NCBI RefSeq assembly: GCF_016801865.2
Contig: NC_068938.1
Coordinates: 195,146,429-195,210,428, forward strand
Direction of reading: 5' to 3'
Source: Culex pipiens pallens
Lineage: Eukaryota; Arthropoda; Insecta; Diptera; Culicidae
DNA: 64,000 nucleotides
Made by a program: the position numbers and the translations under genes. The notes beneath the pieces were generated by a model that searched no databases, had not been told where the DNA came from, and worked only from the letters and a program-made list of their open reading frames with translations. Shown piece by piece: positions 12,721-24,384 of this stretch (positions are counted from its first letter, which is position 1; every line of letters starts with the position of its first letter).

Positions 12721-12987
12721 TCTTTCTTTCCTTCTCTCTCTCCTTGCAGCTCTTCCTCTCAGCCAGCGAGAAGCAGGTTCGTTTCTTGTTAATCGACCAG
12801 CTCCTCCTCACACACTCGCGCACGCTCCCGGCCGATCGCGGTCCAAATTCTTCGTTCTGCTTGTTTTATTTTTTATTATTTTTTTTCTCCTCCTTCCAGA
12901 CTGGTGTATTTTCTCCCGCAAGTTAACAAAATAAAAAAAATGGAAAGAGTATGTATATTCTCAGCACCCGACGAAGTGCACAAACGA

Positions 12988-13024
12988 ACTGAGCATCCGA
13001 AACGAAAGCGCAATCGCTTTTATA
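12988..13024 (-). promoter_or_regulatory. TATA box plus arthropod initiator
   Basis: On the minus strand TATAAAAG starts at 13024. TCAGT, the arthropod initiator, lies at 12992-12988, putting the start A about 34 nt downstream of the TATA box. The transcribed leader then runs through pyrimidine/GAGA-rich, GC-richer DNA to the ATG at 12720. This spacing is at the long edge of normal. Confidence 0.5.
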
Positions 13025-15530
13025 ACGTTTTCAATTGAGACCCTTGAGATAACTGTGTTTTTTAAAGTTGGACGAATTTATATTAGCTGGTTGGGACGGG
13101 GGGGAAAAGATTTAAAATTGTGTGTTTTTTTAAATTATGCGTAATTATAGCGATAGGTGTCTAGATACAAATGGTTTGTATTAAAAAAAACTATTTATAA
13201 AAAAAAACTTCGTAATTTTGTTTTTAAAACACGAAAAGAGGATTTGAATAAACTTACATAAAGAAAAGTAATATTTCAAAATAATTAATAAAAATAAAAG
13301 TGCCAACATTACTGGAAGGTGAATGTGCTCAAGTTCATACCCACTTTGCATATTCGATGTTTGGTTTTTGTGCTAGGAGCCTCCAAAATGTAGGGGAGAT
13401 TGGGGTAATCTCTAAGAACGAAAGCATAATTTTCGTTTCACATTGCAACTATGTTGCAATTCATTAATTGCATAGACGAATAAATTCGGACATATAATTT
13501 CTCTGTGTTTTCCTAGAAAATGGAAAAAAAAACAATCTGGAAAAATCACAAGAATTCTTGTGAAACTGGGGAAAAGTTTTAGTGATGTTAAAAAAACGAT
13601 ACTCAAACCCCTTTTTAGGTTGGTGTCTTACTCACAGACATTTATTCCCAAAATACCAACATCAACCCTTTTAAAGTTTTATCAATTCTACTTCACTTCC
13701 CATTCCATAAATCAGGTCTCATTGGACAAGTCTTTCTTTATGTTTTTTCATTCTTTCGAATATGAGCATAAAAAAGTTGCTGAAAAAAGCCTCAAACATA
13801 TTTGAAAGAGTTTTATATATTTTTCCTAATTGTTTTTTTTTTTGCCTCTGTTTTTCTAAACTATTTATTTTAAGGTTTTCTCATTAATTTAAACATTAGC
13901 AACTCTTAATATTCTTATGATAATTTACTTCTACAGCTTTATTTTAAAAAAAATTGTTTGTTGATTTGTTTTAACCTTTTTTTTTATTAAATTTATTATT
14001 GTTTCAGTATTTTTACCTGTGAGTTTTTGCATTCTTGTAATTCAAAGCACTTCTTAAAATGAATGAATAAAGAAGATGTAATTTCTCGCAAATTTTCATT
14101 TTTATTAAATTTCTTCAAAATAATTTATGATAAAATGTCTGATTTTGAAACAAATTTTGAACAATTATTCATTCTTTCAAAATAATCAATTCTTTTTTGC
14201 TGATCATGAAATAAAACATTTATCACCCAGAATAGGTGCGATTCGAGCGTTATAGTACAACAAACTGAGACGTAATGCAAAATTTTATGAAGAAAAAACA
14301 TGTTAAACCCTTTTTAAAATTCAATCTTTTACCCATTTGACCTTATATCTTCCGACCAATTGTTATTGTCTTTTTAGTGTTGTTAATATTTTTTCGTATA
14401 TTTATTCAATTTGCATCATTACTGTTGCCAAATATGCGTTTTCTAAGTTGACCCAAAAAATACCTGTTTCAACAAAAAATATTTGATTGAAAATTCATTT
14501 GTATGATTGAATTATCTTAATAAAGGGAGCGTTCATTTATTACGTAATGTAGATGGTGGGGAGGGGAGGAGAGTATGAAAGTTTTGTTACGATAGGTTCT
14601 TGCGTTACGTAATAAAAAGACGTCCCCAAGCCCTAATCGGGGTTTGATCGAAGAAATCTGACAAAATTGTCAAAAGTGTTAGTTTTTTATTTTAAAATTG
14701 CTAAATGTAAAAAATTATTCCATTTAAAATTGGATATCGTGCCGAATGTTGTTTTTTAAATGTTTCAAAAGTATTAATAGTAATAATGAATTAAGACAAG
14801 AATTATTCAGAACTACATAAATTACTTAAAACCTTAAGATTCAATGGAAGAAGATTGAACTTTGTAATATGAGAATTTTTGTTTTAACAAATTTAAATTA
14901 ATGAATTTTATGCACAATGCTCGCATGTTTGATATTTTTTTCTCCATAAACATAATTTGACTAGGCTTTTTCGGTGTAAAGCCTGGTTTGATATGATAAA
15001 TTTATGAAATCAATTAAATAATAACACTTTTTTTACTCGATTCAAATGTAAGAATGTTAAAATTTGTTTCTTCAGTTTTTTTCACTCGTTACTGATCTTT
15101 GTAAAAAGGCAGCTTTAAGTCAACAGAGCAGTTTGAACAATTTTCAAAAATCAAATTCTCAAGCGAATAATACTTTTCTTTTTTAGTACAAGTTAAATCC
15201 TTTTGGACATGGTGGCCACCTCGGAACAAAAAAAAATAGGAAACCGGGAAAAAGTCAAGAATTTAACTGAAAATGTGGAATACTTTTAGTTAGGACAAGT
15301 TTCTTTAAAATTCAACAAACTTCTCTTAAATGAAATCAATATATGGGTTTTCCTCCATATGAACGTTATACTAATAAATAATTCGGGAAAACCAGCAAGA
15401 GGCTTGATTTTCCATAAAATATAAATATCAATAGTTAAATCAAATTTAGAAAAAAAAACACAAAACCATTCAACTTTTCTTAGACTTCGTCACATTAGAA
15501 AAAAAAACGTTGTGTATGATAATTAACAAC
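13025..15530. other. AT-rich intergenic DNA with one short MITE
   Basis: Mostly featureless. At 14525-14627 a 103-bp element starts GGGAGCGTTCATTTATTACG and ends with the inverted CGTAATAAAAAGACGTCCCC, the terminus of a short MITE type common in mosquitoes. No genes were found. Confidence 0.45.
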
Positions 15531-16464
15531 TAGAGCGTCAAATTTCCCGTCTCGGGAAAAAAAATTCCCGGGAAATGAACAAACTCAACATGATTTCGTT
15601 CAATTAAATGTATTGTTTGGTTTATATATAATTAATCAGATCATCAGAAATTATGATACCAGAATTATTTCTGATAATATTAATTTTTGAAGCAACTGGG
15701 AATAGATCTTGCTTAATGAGTACTAAATTATTACAATTAGGTAAGCTTTTAACAGATTGATGTTATTTCATCAAAACAATATTAACTCCTTACCTCTAAA
15801 TTAACATTGAGTTTTTATTACGTTTTTGTGTACCATGATCAAATGAGATGAAAATCGAATTTGTGCAAAAAGAATTAATTCAATTGGTTGAATACCAAGT
15901 ACTAAAGAAATTACAATTTGAAGTAACAGAATTATGGAGCACTGGTGCAACTACAGGTGTTAAAGGGTTAAATGTGAAAAAAGAAGACTTTTTGTGGAAT
16001 GAGGTTAATTTATCGAATCATTCAAATCATGTTGCATAATAATACAAAAAAAAATTGAAAAATTACTTTCTATTGTTTGTTCCTAAAAAATGCAAAAATA
16101 TATTCAAAGCTTGTTTCAAATATTTGAAAACATTAGGTTGTTTGGAGTAAAACCAACACTAAAAAGCTTTATCATTTGTCCAAGAGCTGAAACCAGTATT
16201 TGTCATGAAAAACATAATTTCTGCATTTTTTTTCTCATTTCAATAAACTGGTCACAGAGGCAGGTTTAAAATTTCTCATCAAAAAATACCAAAATACATT
16301 TTCTTGTAGTTGAATGATTTTTTACACGCAGTCAAGCTGTTAATTGATCTTCACACTTATTTAAACCATGCATAATATTGATAAAAACCATGATCATAAC
16401 AATTTTCAATAAATTTAAAATTTCCCGGGAATTCCTGGGATTTCCCGGGAAATTGGACGCTCTA
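15531..16464. mobile_element. non-autonomous hAT-type element, copy 1 (934 bp)
   Basis: Termini TAGAGCGTC and GACGCTCTA are inverted repeats. They are flanked by an exact 8-bp duplication TTAACAAC (15523-15530 and 16465-16472). An 8-bp duplication and a terminus matching YARNG are hallmarks of hAT transposons. Subterminal DNA is packed with TTTCCCGGGAAA-like palindromes. No transposase is encoded. A second complete copy lies at 45112 and a fragment at 57545. Confidence 0.85.
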
Positions 16465-17112
16465 TTAACAACCGCATGAATCCACCCTATTTTGTTATAC
16501 TATTTATTTTAGTATTATTTTATAAATAGTTTTGTGCAATCATATTATTTTTATAATGAAAAAATGGTGGAATTTATAGAAATACTCCAAGTTTAAGATA
16601 TGTTGAAATAGTTGTTTAGGAATTTATCAATCCTGTCAAAACTTGTTGGTCAAATGGATTCCAATGTAAAAAAAAACACAGCAGTAATGTTGACTTACGT
16701 ATCAAATTTCAAATATTTCCAATATTTTAAATCACAAGGTTATTTTTTCCAGAGTTGGTTTAACTTGAGTATGACTTCTACTGGTAAAATTGTCAATTCT
16801 CGATTAAATTTTCAAAAGGTCCTATCTGCATAGGAAACCCATGAGGGATAGGTTGTTTTGAAAATTTAATCTAGAATTTACAAATAACAATCACTTTTAA
16901 GGTGGATAAAAACATGAACACAAAAATGCAGTTTTCGTTGAATTTAAATTTAATTCATTAACTGATAAATTAAGCAAAAAACAATGCTTGATTTTTTGAA
17001 AATTATGATTGGTTAAAAAAATCACATCATATGATTGATATATCACATCACCTTTTTTTCTCTAGAAGTTCCATCAATACTCACAGTTTTGCTGGAGATA
17101 CAAAACCAATCA
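16465..17112. other. AT-rich intergenic DNA
   Basis: Contains only the right 8-bp duplication of the hAT element and low-complexity DNA. The short open frame at 16612-16833 shows no recognisable family. Confidence 0.35.
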
Positions 17113-17210
17113 GGAGGGCCTCGTGGCGCGGTGGTTAGCGGCTTCGGCTGCCAAACTTTGAAGGTCTGTACCGAGCTCCATATATACCAAAAGATGCGCA
17201 AGGATCTGGC
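17113..17210 (+). mobile_element. SINE head (tRNA-derived, truncated)
   Basis: GGCCTCGTGGCGCGGTGGTT followed by AGCGGCTTCGGCTGCC is a tRNA-like 5' end with an A-box (TGGCGCGGTGG). The B-box expected some 40 nt later is missing or diverged, so this is a truncated or decayed SINE rather than a tRNA gene. The right boundary is approximate. Confidence 0.5.
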
Positions 17211-18895
17211 CTACACGCCAATGATGTTGAAAATAAACGCTTCAGTAGCCAAAATGCCTCAAAAAGAAACATTAATGAAAAAATCTTTTTTTACGGGTTA
17301 AATCCCATTTAAAATTCAAATGCAAAGCGCCAGCTCTTGTTACGTCCAATCAAGCTCCTATTTTGGATTTGGGCTTAGTATGCCCACCGGAACAAACCAA
17401 AATGAGCAGAAACTTGCAACAGAGACCACAAATGACCAGGGGGTCGTTAAAGTGGATTGCTTTGCTTTGCTTACTAAATCAATCAGAAAATTTTGTATGT
17501 CCAGGGAACCAAATTGTGAACCTTATCGTGGAATTGACAGAGTCACATTTAAAAAAAAAACATAAGGTATTTGTTCAGCAAGCTACTTTAATAAAACAAC
17601 GCTCATTTGTTTAGCTTGGGCTGGATCCAAATTCATGGCATCAACAATAAAACTGCAATCAATTTTTGAAAGTTCAAAGATTTGTATCCATTTATATTCA
17701 AATAACTATTTACAAATTTATCTTTGAGAAAAATTTAATATTTCTAACAAACTTAATCTGATTTAAACAGCATAAGCTAAATCCAACAGCAAAAAATCAC
17801 CACTCTGAATACCAATCTCCACTATACAAAAGCATGAAGTGAAACATCAAAATAGGTTAACACCCTAGATGTTGATTTTCAGAAATTTGCATTGAAGTGG
17901 ACGTGCCCATCAAAAGGTACAAGAAAATCGTAAAATAATACTGTGCTGCGATGAAGCTTTTGCTCTGGTCGACCGTTTTGGCTAAATTTCACACTTCAAA
18001 ACAATTATTTGCTGTTAGACAAATTGAATGCAAATTAAAAATATGTGTAAAGCTACTTGAAAAATACACATAATTCTTTTAAATTTATTAACTAATTGCA
18101 ACTTGTTAATTTAAAATAACTTAACTAATGAAATTATAACCCGATTTCTAAATAAAATCACAAAATCCAAAAAAAAGGTCCCATCTCTCCACTACACGAG
18201 CCCCCTTCCGCTTCAACCGCCGAAGAATCAGAATGCCCGAACCGGTGGAACTGGTTTCATTTTCGATCGGGCACCGATAACCAGCGCAGCATCCACCAAC
18301 CAACAGGTCAACAGAAGCCGAAGATGCTTGCGCTCTTTCTCTCTCTTTCTTTGGTTCTCCGAATGGAACTCTATGGGAATTTCCACGGAGCATCGTCGTC
18401 GTTGGCGTCGGTCGTCTCTCCGGATGCTGCGAGAGATAGTGAGAATTTATTTTTAAATATTGAAAAGCATAGCAAAGAAGAGCAAAACTGGAAATAGCAG
18501 GTTGGGTTTCAGGTGGCTGATTAAGGAGGGGTAAAATATTAAATAACTTTGCGGTTTTGTGATAATTTTAAGCTTATTAGATACGCATCATTCTTGATTG
18601 TTATTCGTAAATGATGAAATAATCAAGATCTGCAAACGGGTTTCAATCATATAGTCGTGTCTTTATGCGTTTACTAACAAAAATTAGCATTTAGTTTAAA
18701 AAAAAAAAAAAGATCTACATTATTGTAAAAATATACTATCCAGTAACTTTCCACTGGTATTCCACTATTCCAGTTCTCATGATGGTATTATTAATGTAGT
18801 TGTTGTTGTTGTTGATTTTATTAGGGGAACTTTAACCCTATGGGTCATTCGCTCCCGTAATATAATATAAATATTAATTGGTTCATGTGACTTTA
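17211..18895. other. intergenic with a GC-richer island at about 18175-18430
   Basis: The island (CGTCGTCGTTGGCGTCGGTCG and CT-rich runs) stands out from AT-rich DNA and looks like a promoter or 5' leader. No start codon with a following splice donor could be tied to it. Short frames at 17035-17614 show no family. Confidence 0.3.
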
Positions 18896-19356
18896 CCCGG
18901 GCAGACGGTAATAACAAAATTCATGCCATTTCAAAAACAAATACTGTTAAAATAACAGAAAGTGTTATTGAATCATCTTGAAAAATCCATATTTGCATAA
19001 GGGTTTAATAACAGTTAATGTTATCATAACAAAATTTGTTATTGGTCTGATATTGGTTGAAAGCCAAAACAACTTTGGAATACAATTTTTTGTTATGGAA
19101 GAATACCTCCAACTGTTATTGGGATGATCGGATTAGTTGTTAAAATAACAAAAAATAATAACAAAGATTTGTTCGAAGAATAACTAAAAATAATAATAAT
19201 AAATAATTAATAGTTTGTTATTACAATAACAATCCAATAACAAAAAATTCATAAGGACGAATAATAAATCTTGTTATAAATAACATAAAATGTTATTGGT
19301 CTAGTATTTTCAAATATCAAAAAATGTTACTCTTAAGTTGTTTCCGTCTGCTCGGG
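18896..19356. mobile_element. MITE family A, copy 4 (complete, 461 bp)
   Basis: Both ends are present: CCCGGGCAGACGGTAATAAC on the left and GTTTCCGTCTGCTCGGG on the right. TA flanks each side (18894-18895 and 19357-19358), consistent with a TA target duplication. The interior resembles copy 1 at 2317. Confidence 0.8.
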
Positions 19357-20788
19357 TAACAATGTTCTGCAATTATTTTTAAGAGTCAGCTTAGGTCTTG
19401 TATTTGACTAATGCTCTCTATATTTCAAATCATACTATATTTTGACGTACTTTGTTGCAATTTAAAACCTTATGGTTTATTTTATATCAAATAAAATAAA
19501 GGCACAACCAAAAAGTGAATCCGGAGTGACTTTGATAGTCAAAATTTTTATTCTTAAAATCAGGTTTATAAGATGTTCAAATTATATTTTTACGTCAAAT
19601 GTACCATCACTAAGGTTGCTGATAGAGTTTTCAAAAAATCAATGTTCACGTAGGCCGTTGCAAACATTTTTCAAAGTTTATGTCGCCCCCCGCCCCCTTC
19701 AAAATTGGCTTTAACAATGAGGGGCAGAAAAATATTTTTTCAAAAACTTAAAATTTTTAATGAAAATATAAGTCAAATCAACTTAAAACAATCTAAAACG
19801 AATTTTTCTGTATTGATATTCATATTTAGCATGTTTGGGCTGGATTAAAAAAAATATTTTCAAATTTTAATAAAATTCCAATGTACAGCACCGCAAAAAT
19901 GAGCTTTAAATAAATTACATATAAATTTTAGGCGTTTTTTTTGGCCTGAATTTTGGCCTTATATTTGGTAGAACTAGTTTTGTTTATAAAATAATCTATA
20001 AAAAATGCATTTTAAACTGAATTCGAAGCACAAATCAAACGATTTCACAATTTTACATACTATTTGTTTCACTGAAAATGTCTAAAAATTTGAAGTTTTT
20101 TTATTGTGTTTCAAAAACACATAATATTTGTTATTTACAAACTTATTATACCTTCTCCTATCGGAAAATTGTCCATAGAATCCGAAAATGCATTCCGTTT
20201 CCCGATTCGAACTCATTTTCATTGAGAAAATTGTGACACATTGAAACTAGTAAAATAATGCTTTTTAGTTTAAACTTTTTAAAAATTTTATGTAAATTTC
20301 TACTTGAAGGTACTTTGAGCACTTCTTTAATTCGGTCAATATGATTCCATACCATTCCGTACGTATTTGATTTGTACTTTTCATTTTGCGCAACATTCTC
20401 AAACCTATCTAAGTCACCCCGGCTATCAAAGTCACCTCGGTTTACGGTTTACGGTAATCACCAAAAGTAGAATTCCTTAATTATTTATATTTAAAATGTT
20501 CCAAAAAGAATATATTTAAAGGGACTTGAAATGCAGAGTTGTGTATTTTGCAAAAAAAGAGATTTTTGAAAAAAATATTTCAGTCTGTGGATATTCTTTG
20601 TATCAAAGACGGTGTGACTGAATAAATATTTTCAAACAAAATTTAAAAAATCAATTTTAAATGCAAAATCAAATTTGCAATAAAAACTGAATCAAACTAA
20701 ATTAAAAAAAGTACTTCGTTTTCAAATTATAAGAGTTTTAACGGTGCACATCAATCAGGGCTTTTGCACCCAAATTTTTGTAACAAAC
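19357..20788. repeat. dispersed repeat C and a MITE end
   Basis: From about 19650 to 20110 lies a dispersed repeat marked by GCCGTTGCAAACATTTTTCAA and a C-rich run. It recurs near 54836, 33430-33700 and 9900, and in reverse near 61600-61930. At 20398-20453, CACCCCGGCTATCAAAGTCAC plus GTTTACGG is a remnant of the MITE family seen complete at 60939. No genes. Confidence 0.5.
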
Positions 20789-20960
20789 ATTTTGGTATCT
20801 TCAAAACTACGGGAATTATCGATATAATTTTTCATTCATCCCCTAAACTATTGTCTACAAAATAATTTAGGACATAGCTTGATTATTTAAGAATTCAGAT
20901 ATTTACAGGATTGGGTACGTAAGTTTGACAATTTTGGAAAAAGAAGACAACAACTTCATT
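20789..20960. repeat. dispersed repeat E, copy 1
   Basis: Contains TCTTCAAAACTACGGGAATT and ACAGGATTGGGTACGTAA. A diverged copy lies at about 39052-39222, upstream of FREP-C. The boundaries are approximate. Confidence 0.5.
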
Positions 20961-21823
20961 GGTTGCTGTGCACCCTTGGCATTTTTTTCAGAAAATATTC
21001 AGGTATTCAAGTGTTTGACCTTGAATAAACAAAAACGAGAGCACGCGATGTAAACAATAACAAACACGTTTTGTTTGACTGACCATTCTGTGCATTGTCC
21101 CGAAGTTTGGTTGAAGTTGGTTGCTGGAGTCCCGAGTTATAATTACAAATGTTTACGGTAGTCTAACTTGTACGTGCGTCAAACGCGTTCTGACCTGAAA
21201 TCCCTTTGGCCAGTTGTCGCACTTACATCAATTTTCAGGCTGTGTCAAGATAGCACGACAAGATTGAAACTTCTTTCATATGAAAAGTGACAAAAATGCA
21301 CGGAGTTTTTCGGTTTTTATTGAATATCTCAGGATTGAAATCGAATTTTGGGGATCTGTGAAGGTCTAAAGGTGAGGCATTGAGAACTTACACAAAATGG
21401 CGTTCTTTACTCAATTTGGTCCAAAATCGACTTGCGACAAGTTAGCACAACAGCGACGAAATGGTTGATTAGTCGATAAAAAATTGTCATTTTTTGAAAA
21501 TTTATTAGTCTTTTCTTCAATTATTTCAAAGTTTTACGTGTCATTATGAATAATTAATCAATTTGCTCCTGTAAACAAGTCTGAGTTCATCTCAAAGATT
21601 ATATTGTTCCCAGGAAGTTTCTCAAACTTATAAACAACATGTGGGGCAAAAAGTAATTTATCAATGAGTTTTGATCAGTTGCATTTTAGTTAGTAGTTAT
21701 TTTCAGTAGTTTTATTCGACATAAATTCATTGTTTTGTAAACTACTATAAACAATTGATAACTTGTAGATTACCCTAAGCACCAGTTAAGCCAAGCACAA
21801 TAGTAAACATGAATTGTGGGGAC

Positions 21824-21858
21824 TTATAGATTGCAATTTCAATCCACTAGTAATCAGT
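21824..21858 (+). promoter_or_regulatory. TATA-like box and initiator of the first LRR gene
   Basis: TATAGA begins at 21825 and TCAGT lies at 21854-21858. The initiator A at 21856 is 31 nt downstream, the canonical spacing. This predicts a leader of about 46 nt before ATG at 21902. Confidence 0.5.
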
Positions 21859-21901
21859 TCCATACGGTCATTCTAACGCTCAACAACCAAATCTAAAGGA
21901 G

Positions 21902-22891
21902 ATGAAGCTGCAAGTGTGCATATTATTGTAAGAACCGCTGAGTTAATCCCCGACTGGATTTCCCAGGAAATGTTTCACTTTCATTTGTATTTTCAGAATT
22001 GCTTTCACAATCCAATCAACAATTGCAAGAGAAAGAATTTTCGTTGAAAATGGCATCCTTATGATGAAGGAACTTTCAATTAGAAGTCCGGAGAACGAAA
22101 ACAAGTTGGATCACCCTCATGACGCGGAAGTTTGGATGGAATCCGTCAATATCGCAATGTTGAGTGCAAACATGCTGTCACGATTAAGCAACGCCACCAA
22201 GTTGAATGTGAGAGATGGCGTTTTGAGCACAGTTGAAATCCCAGTTCGTTTGGAGAACATTGACCTCGAATCGTGCCACACCAACAAAATTTTGATTGAC
22301 TCTGGGAGAGGTGACTACAAGTTGAAAGTGCTGTACGTCCACCACAACAGGTTGCAAAAAATTCCACAAAACTTGAACTCTTTAAAGCACTTGAAGGAGC
22401 TCGTGCTGAACGACAACGAAATCGAGTCCGTTGATCTGAACTCCTTCCAAGGGCTGACCGAGCTGCGCGTGATCGCCCTGCAAAGGAACAACATAACCTC
22501 AATCAGCTCGCGGCAGCACAAGCTGATCCCGCTGGTAGATTTCTACCTGGACCAGAACCACCTCACCGAGCTTAGCTTTTCAAGCCTGCTTGCGGAGTCA
22601 GTGACCACGATCCACTTCGACGAGAACCGACTGACGATGGTTCTGGGGCTGACCAGTGCCTTCCCGGCACTGACTACAATCCGGCTTCACGGGAATCCGT
22701 TGGATTGTGCCTGGACCAAGTACGTGCTGGAGGAGCTTCAATCGCGCAACGTGACCGTTGCGGATTTGAGGGAGGGTACTTGCCTGAATGGAACCACGGT
22801 GGAGAGGCTCGTTCCGGAGGAGAAGCCGAAGTTGAGATCTGTTTTGGAGGCTAGAGCGTATCGTATCAGGGGAAGAGTTTTCCGCGATTAA
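21902..22891 (+). CDS. secreted leucine-rich repeat protein, coil-less (LRR-1)
   Basis: Two exons, 21902-21927 (26 nt, donor TT|GTAAGA) and 21997-22891, give 306 residues. The spliced start MKLQVCILLIAFTIQSTIA is a clear signal peptide; the ATG at 22061 is internal. About six LRRs run from residue 118 to 245 (for example ELVLNDNEIESVDLNSFQGL). They are capped by Cys102 before and by NPLDC (Cys246) and Cys271 after. NAT, NVT and NGT are possible glycosylation sites. The product is predicted extracellular. It resembles mosquito leucine-rich immune (LRIM-like) proteins, but it lacks the C-terminal coiled coil that its neighbour has. The gene is convergent with LRR-2, with 232 bp between the stops. 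Binding partners and function are unknown. The LRR and secretion calls are secure; the immune role is an inference from the family. Confidence 0.88.
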
Positions 22892-22973
22892 TTGGTTACT
22901 TGATACAGTACTTTCTGAAAACTGTTTTAATGGTAGTAAATTGGGTGATTTATGTAATGCCATCTAAATCATC

Positions 22974-22979
22974 TTTATT
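22974..22979 (-). terminator. poly(A) signal of LRR-2
   Basis: AATAAA on the minus strand, about 145 nt past the LRR-2 stop and 83 nt from the LRR-1 stop. The two 3' ends therefore probably overlap. Confidence 0.45.
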
Positions 22980-23123
22980 ATTCTCTATGGTTAAGAATTG
23001 CATTCCAAAAAGCTGTGAGGACCTTAAAAATAATATCGAATCATACAAGTCTAATTAATTTTAATTTTGGTAGGTTTGGCCTAATTTTGATTTTTTTATA
23101 TTACTGAAATTACATTTCATGAT

Positions 23124-24011
23124 CTATTTGAAATAAGAATTGTTCGAATTCTCCTTCTGTTCCTCCAACTTTTGCAGCTTCTTCGTCAAGAGTTCGTTCT
23201 GCTGCTGCAACAACCGCACCAACAACTCGAGCTGGGAATTCTCCGTCAATTTCTGGCGCTCCTTCCGCTCTTCAGCCATTTCGGCCATGTGTTCTACGGC
23301 TTCAAACGTTGAACCTTGCTCGCAGTCCATGTTTCCAATGTCGCGGATATTCCGAGCGTGCAACTTGCTGGTCACAGCCTTCACCCAGAAGCAGTTCAGT
23401 GGGTTGTCGTAGATCCGCAAAGTCTTCAACGAGGGTAGGGCAGTGGAGACAGCTTCAACGACCTTCAGATTATTATCGAATAGATGGACCCTTCTCAGCG
23501 CGGGAACATTCCAACCAGCAAAACTGAACTCCGACAACTGATTTTGGTCCAGGTACAGATCCCGTAACTTTGGCAGCCTCACAGATTGCCAAGCATCGAC
23601 CGTTACAATTCGATTTCTGTGCAAAGCAATCACTTCTAGGTTGGTGAGACAGTTCAAGTCGCTCATTTGAACGGTCGTTATCTCGTTATCGTTAAGAACG
23701 AGTTCTCGCAGCCGCGGCAAGGCACACACATTGTCCGGGATGGCTTTCAACTTGTTGAACCGAACGAACAGGTATAACAGCTGGAATCGACCTTTGACCG
23801 GATTAATTTTAACTGTTTCGGTTTCGCATTCGTACAGATCAACGCGTTCCGAATCCGTTTGAATTTCGTAGGTTCTAAGCTGGCCACCATTTTGTGAGAA
23901 TGGACTGGCACTACAAATTAAGGAGGCCCTAAAAATAATAAGATTTAGTTTTAAACTATTTGGTAATACAAAATTCAAATCTTACAACAAACTGCAAATT
24001 AAAATGTTCAT
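23124..24011 (-). CDS. secreted leucine-rich repeat protein with C-terminal coiled coil (LRR-2, LRIM-like)
   Basis: Two exons, 24011-23986 (26 nt, donor TT|GTAAGA) and 23928-23124, encode 276 residues. The spliced N-terminus MNILICSLLASLICSASP is a signal peptide; starting at 23978 would read through the 57-nt intron. LRRs cover about residues 59-186 (for example LRELVLNDNEITTVQMSDL), with Cys43 before them and NPLNC (Cys188) plus Cys211 closing the domain. A charged heptad region follows at about residues 222-270, with LLVRLLQQQNELLTKKLQKL as its core, a typical coiled coil. Signal peptide, LRRs, cysteine cap and coil in this order match mosquito LRIM/APL1-type haemolymph proteins, which dimerise and in Anopheles carry the complement-like TEP1. 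It is a clear paralogue of LRR-1, with the same first-exon length. Possible initiators (TCAGT on the minus strand) lie at 24034-24030 and about 24072. Confidence 0.88.
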
Positions 24012-24384
24012 GACAAAAATCAACTCGACACTGAGAGCACCCTCCTAATCTTGGCAATGCTAATGTTGAACTGAGCAATTTTGTTGAAACATCGTGAAAG
24101 AAATTTGAAATGGAATTCCCTGAATTGATTACGAGTTGACGCGCAGACAAAAATGCCTGACAAAAAAAAACCCCGTCAAATCAGATTTTTGTGTTTTTGT
24201 CTTTCGTTTTCGTTCTCGTTTTACGGAGCAAGGTGGGGGACGCGGCCTCAAGTCAGTCCAAGTCCGGTTTCTTGTGGAAAAAAGGGTTGTGGCCAAACTA
24301 GTATTGCATACAAAATGAACACCACCGGAAGATATAGGGGATCGGGAGGGGTTTAACACTGAATTAAGGAAATCTGAAACTATG
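24012..24384. other. upstream region of LRR-2
   Basis: Likely promoter of LRR-2, read leftward, with two TCAGT initiator-like words but no clear TATA box. The GC-richer part at about 24180-24360 shows nothing recognisable. Confidence 0.35.

Noticed and set aside
12548..12934. Plus-strand open frame of 128 residues
   Set aside because: It overlaps the minus-strand leader and its pyrimidine tracts (poly-L/S/F). Composition is explained by the opposite-strand UTR.
22061..22063. ATG 22061 as start of LRR-1
   Set aside because: An upstream 26-nt exon with a consensus donor and a 69-nt intron supplies a signal peptide in frame, as in the paralogue.
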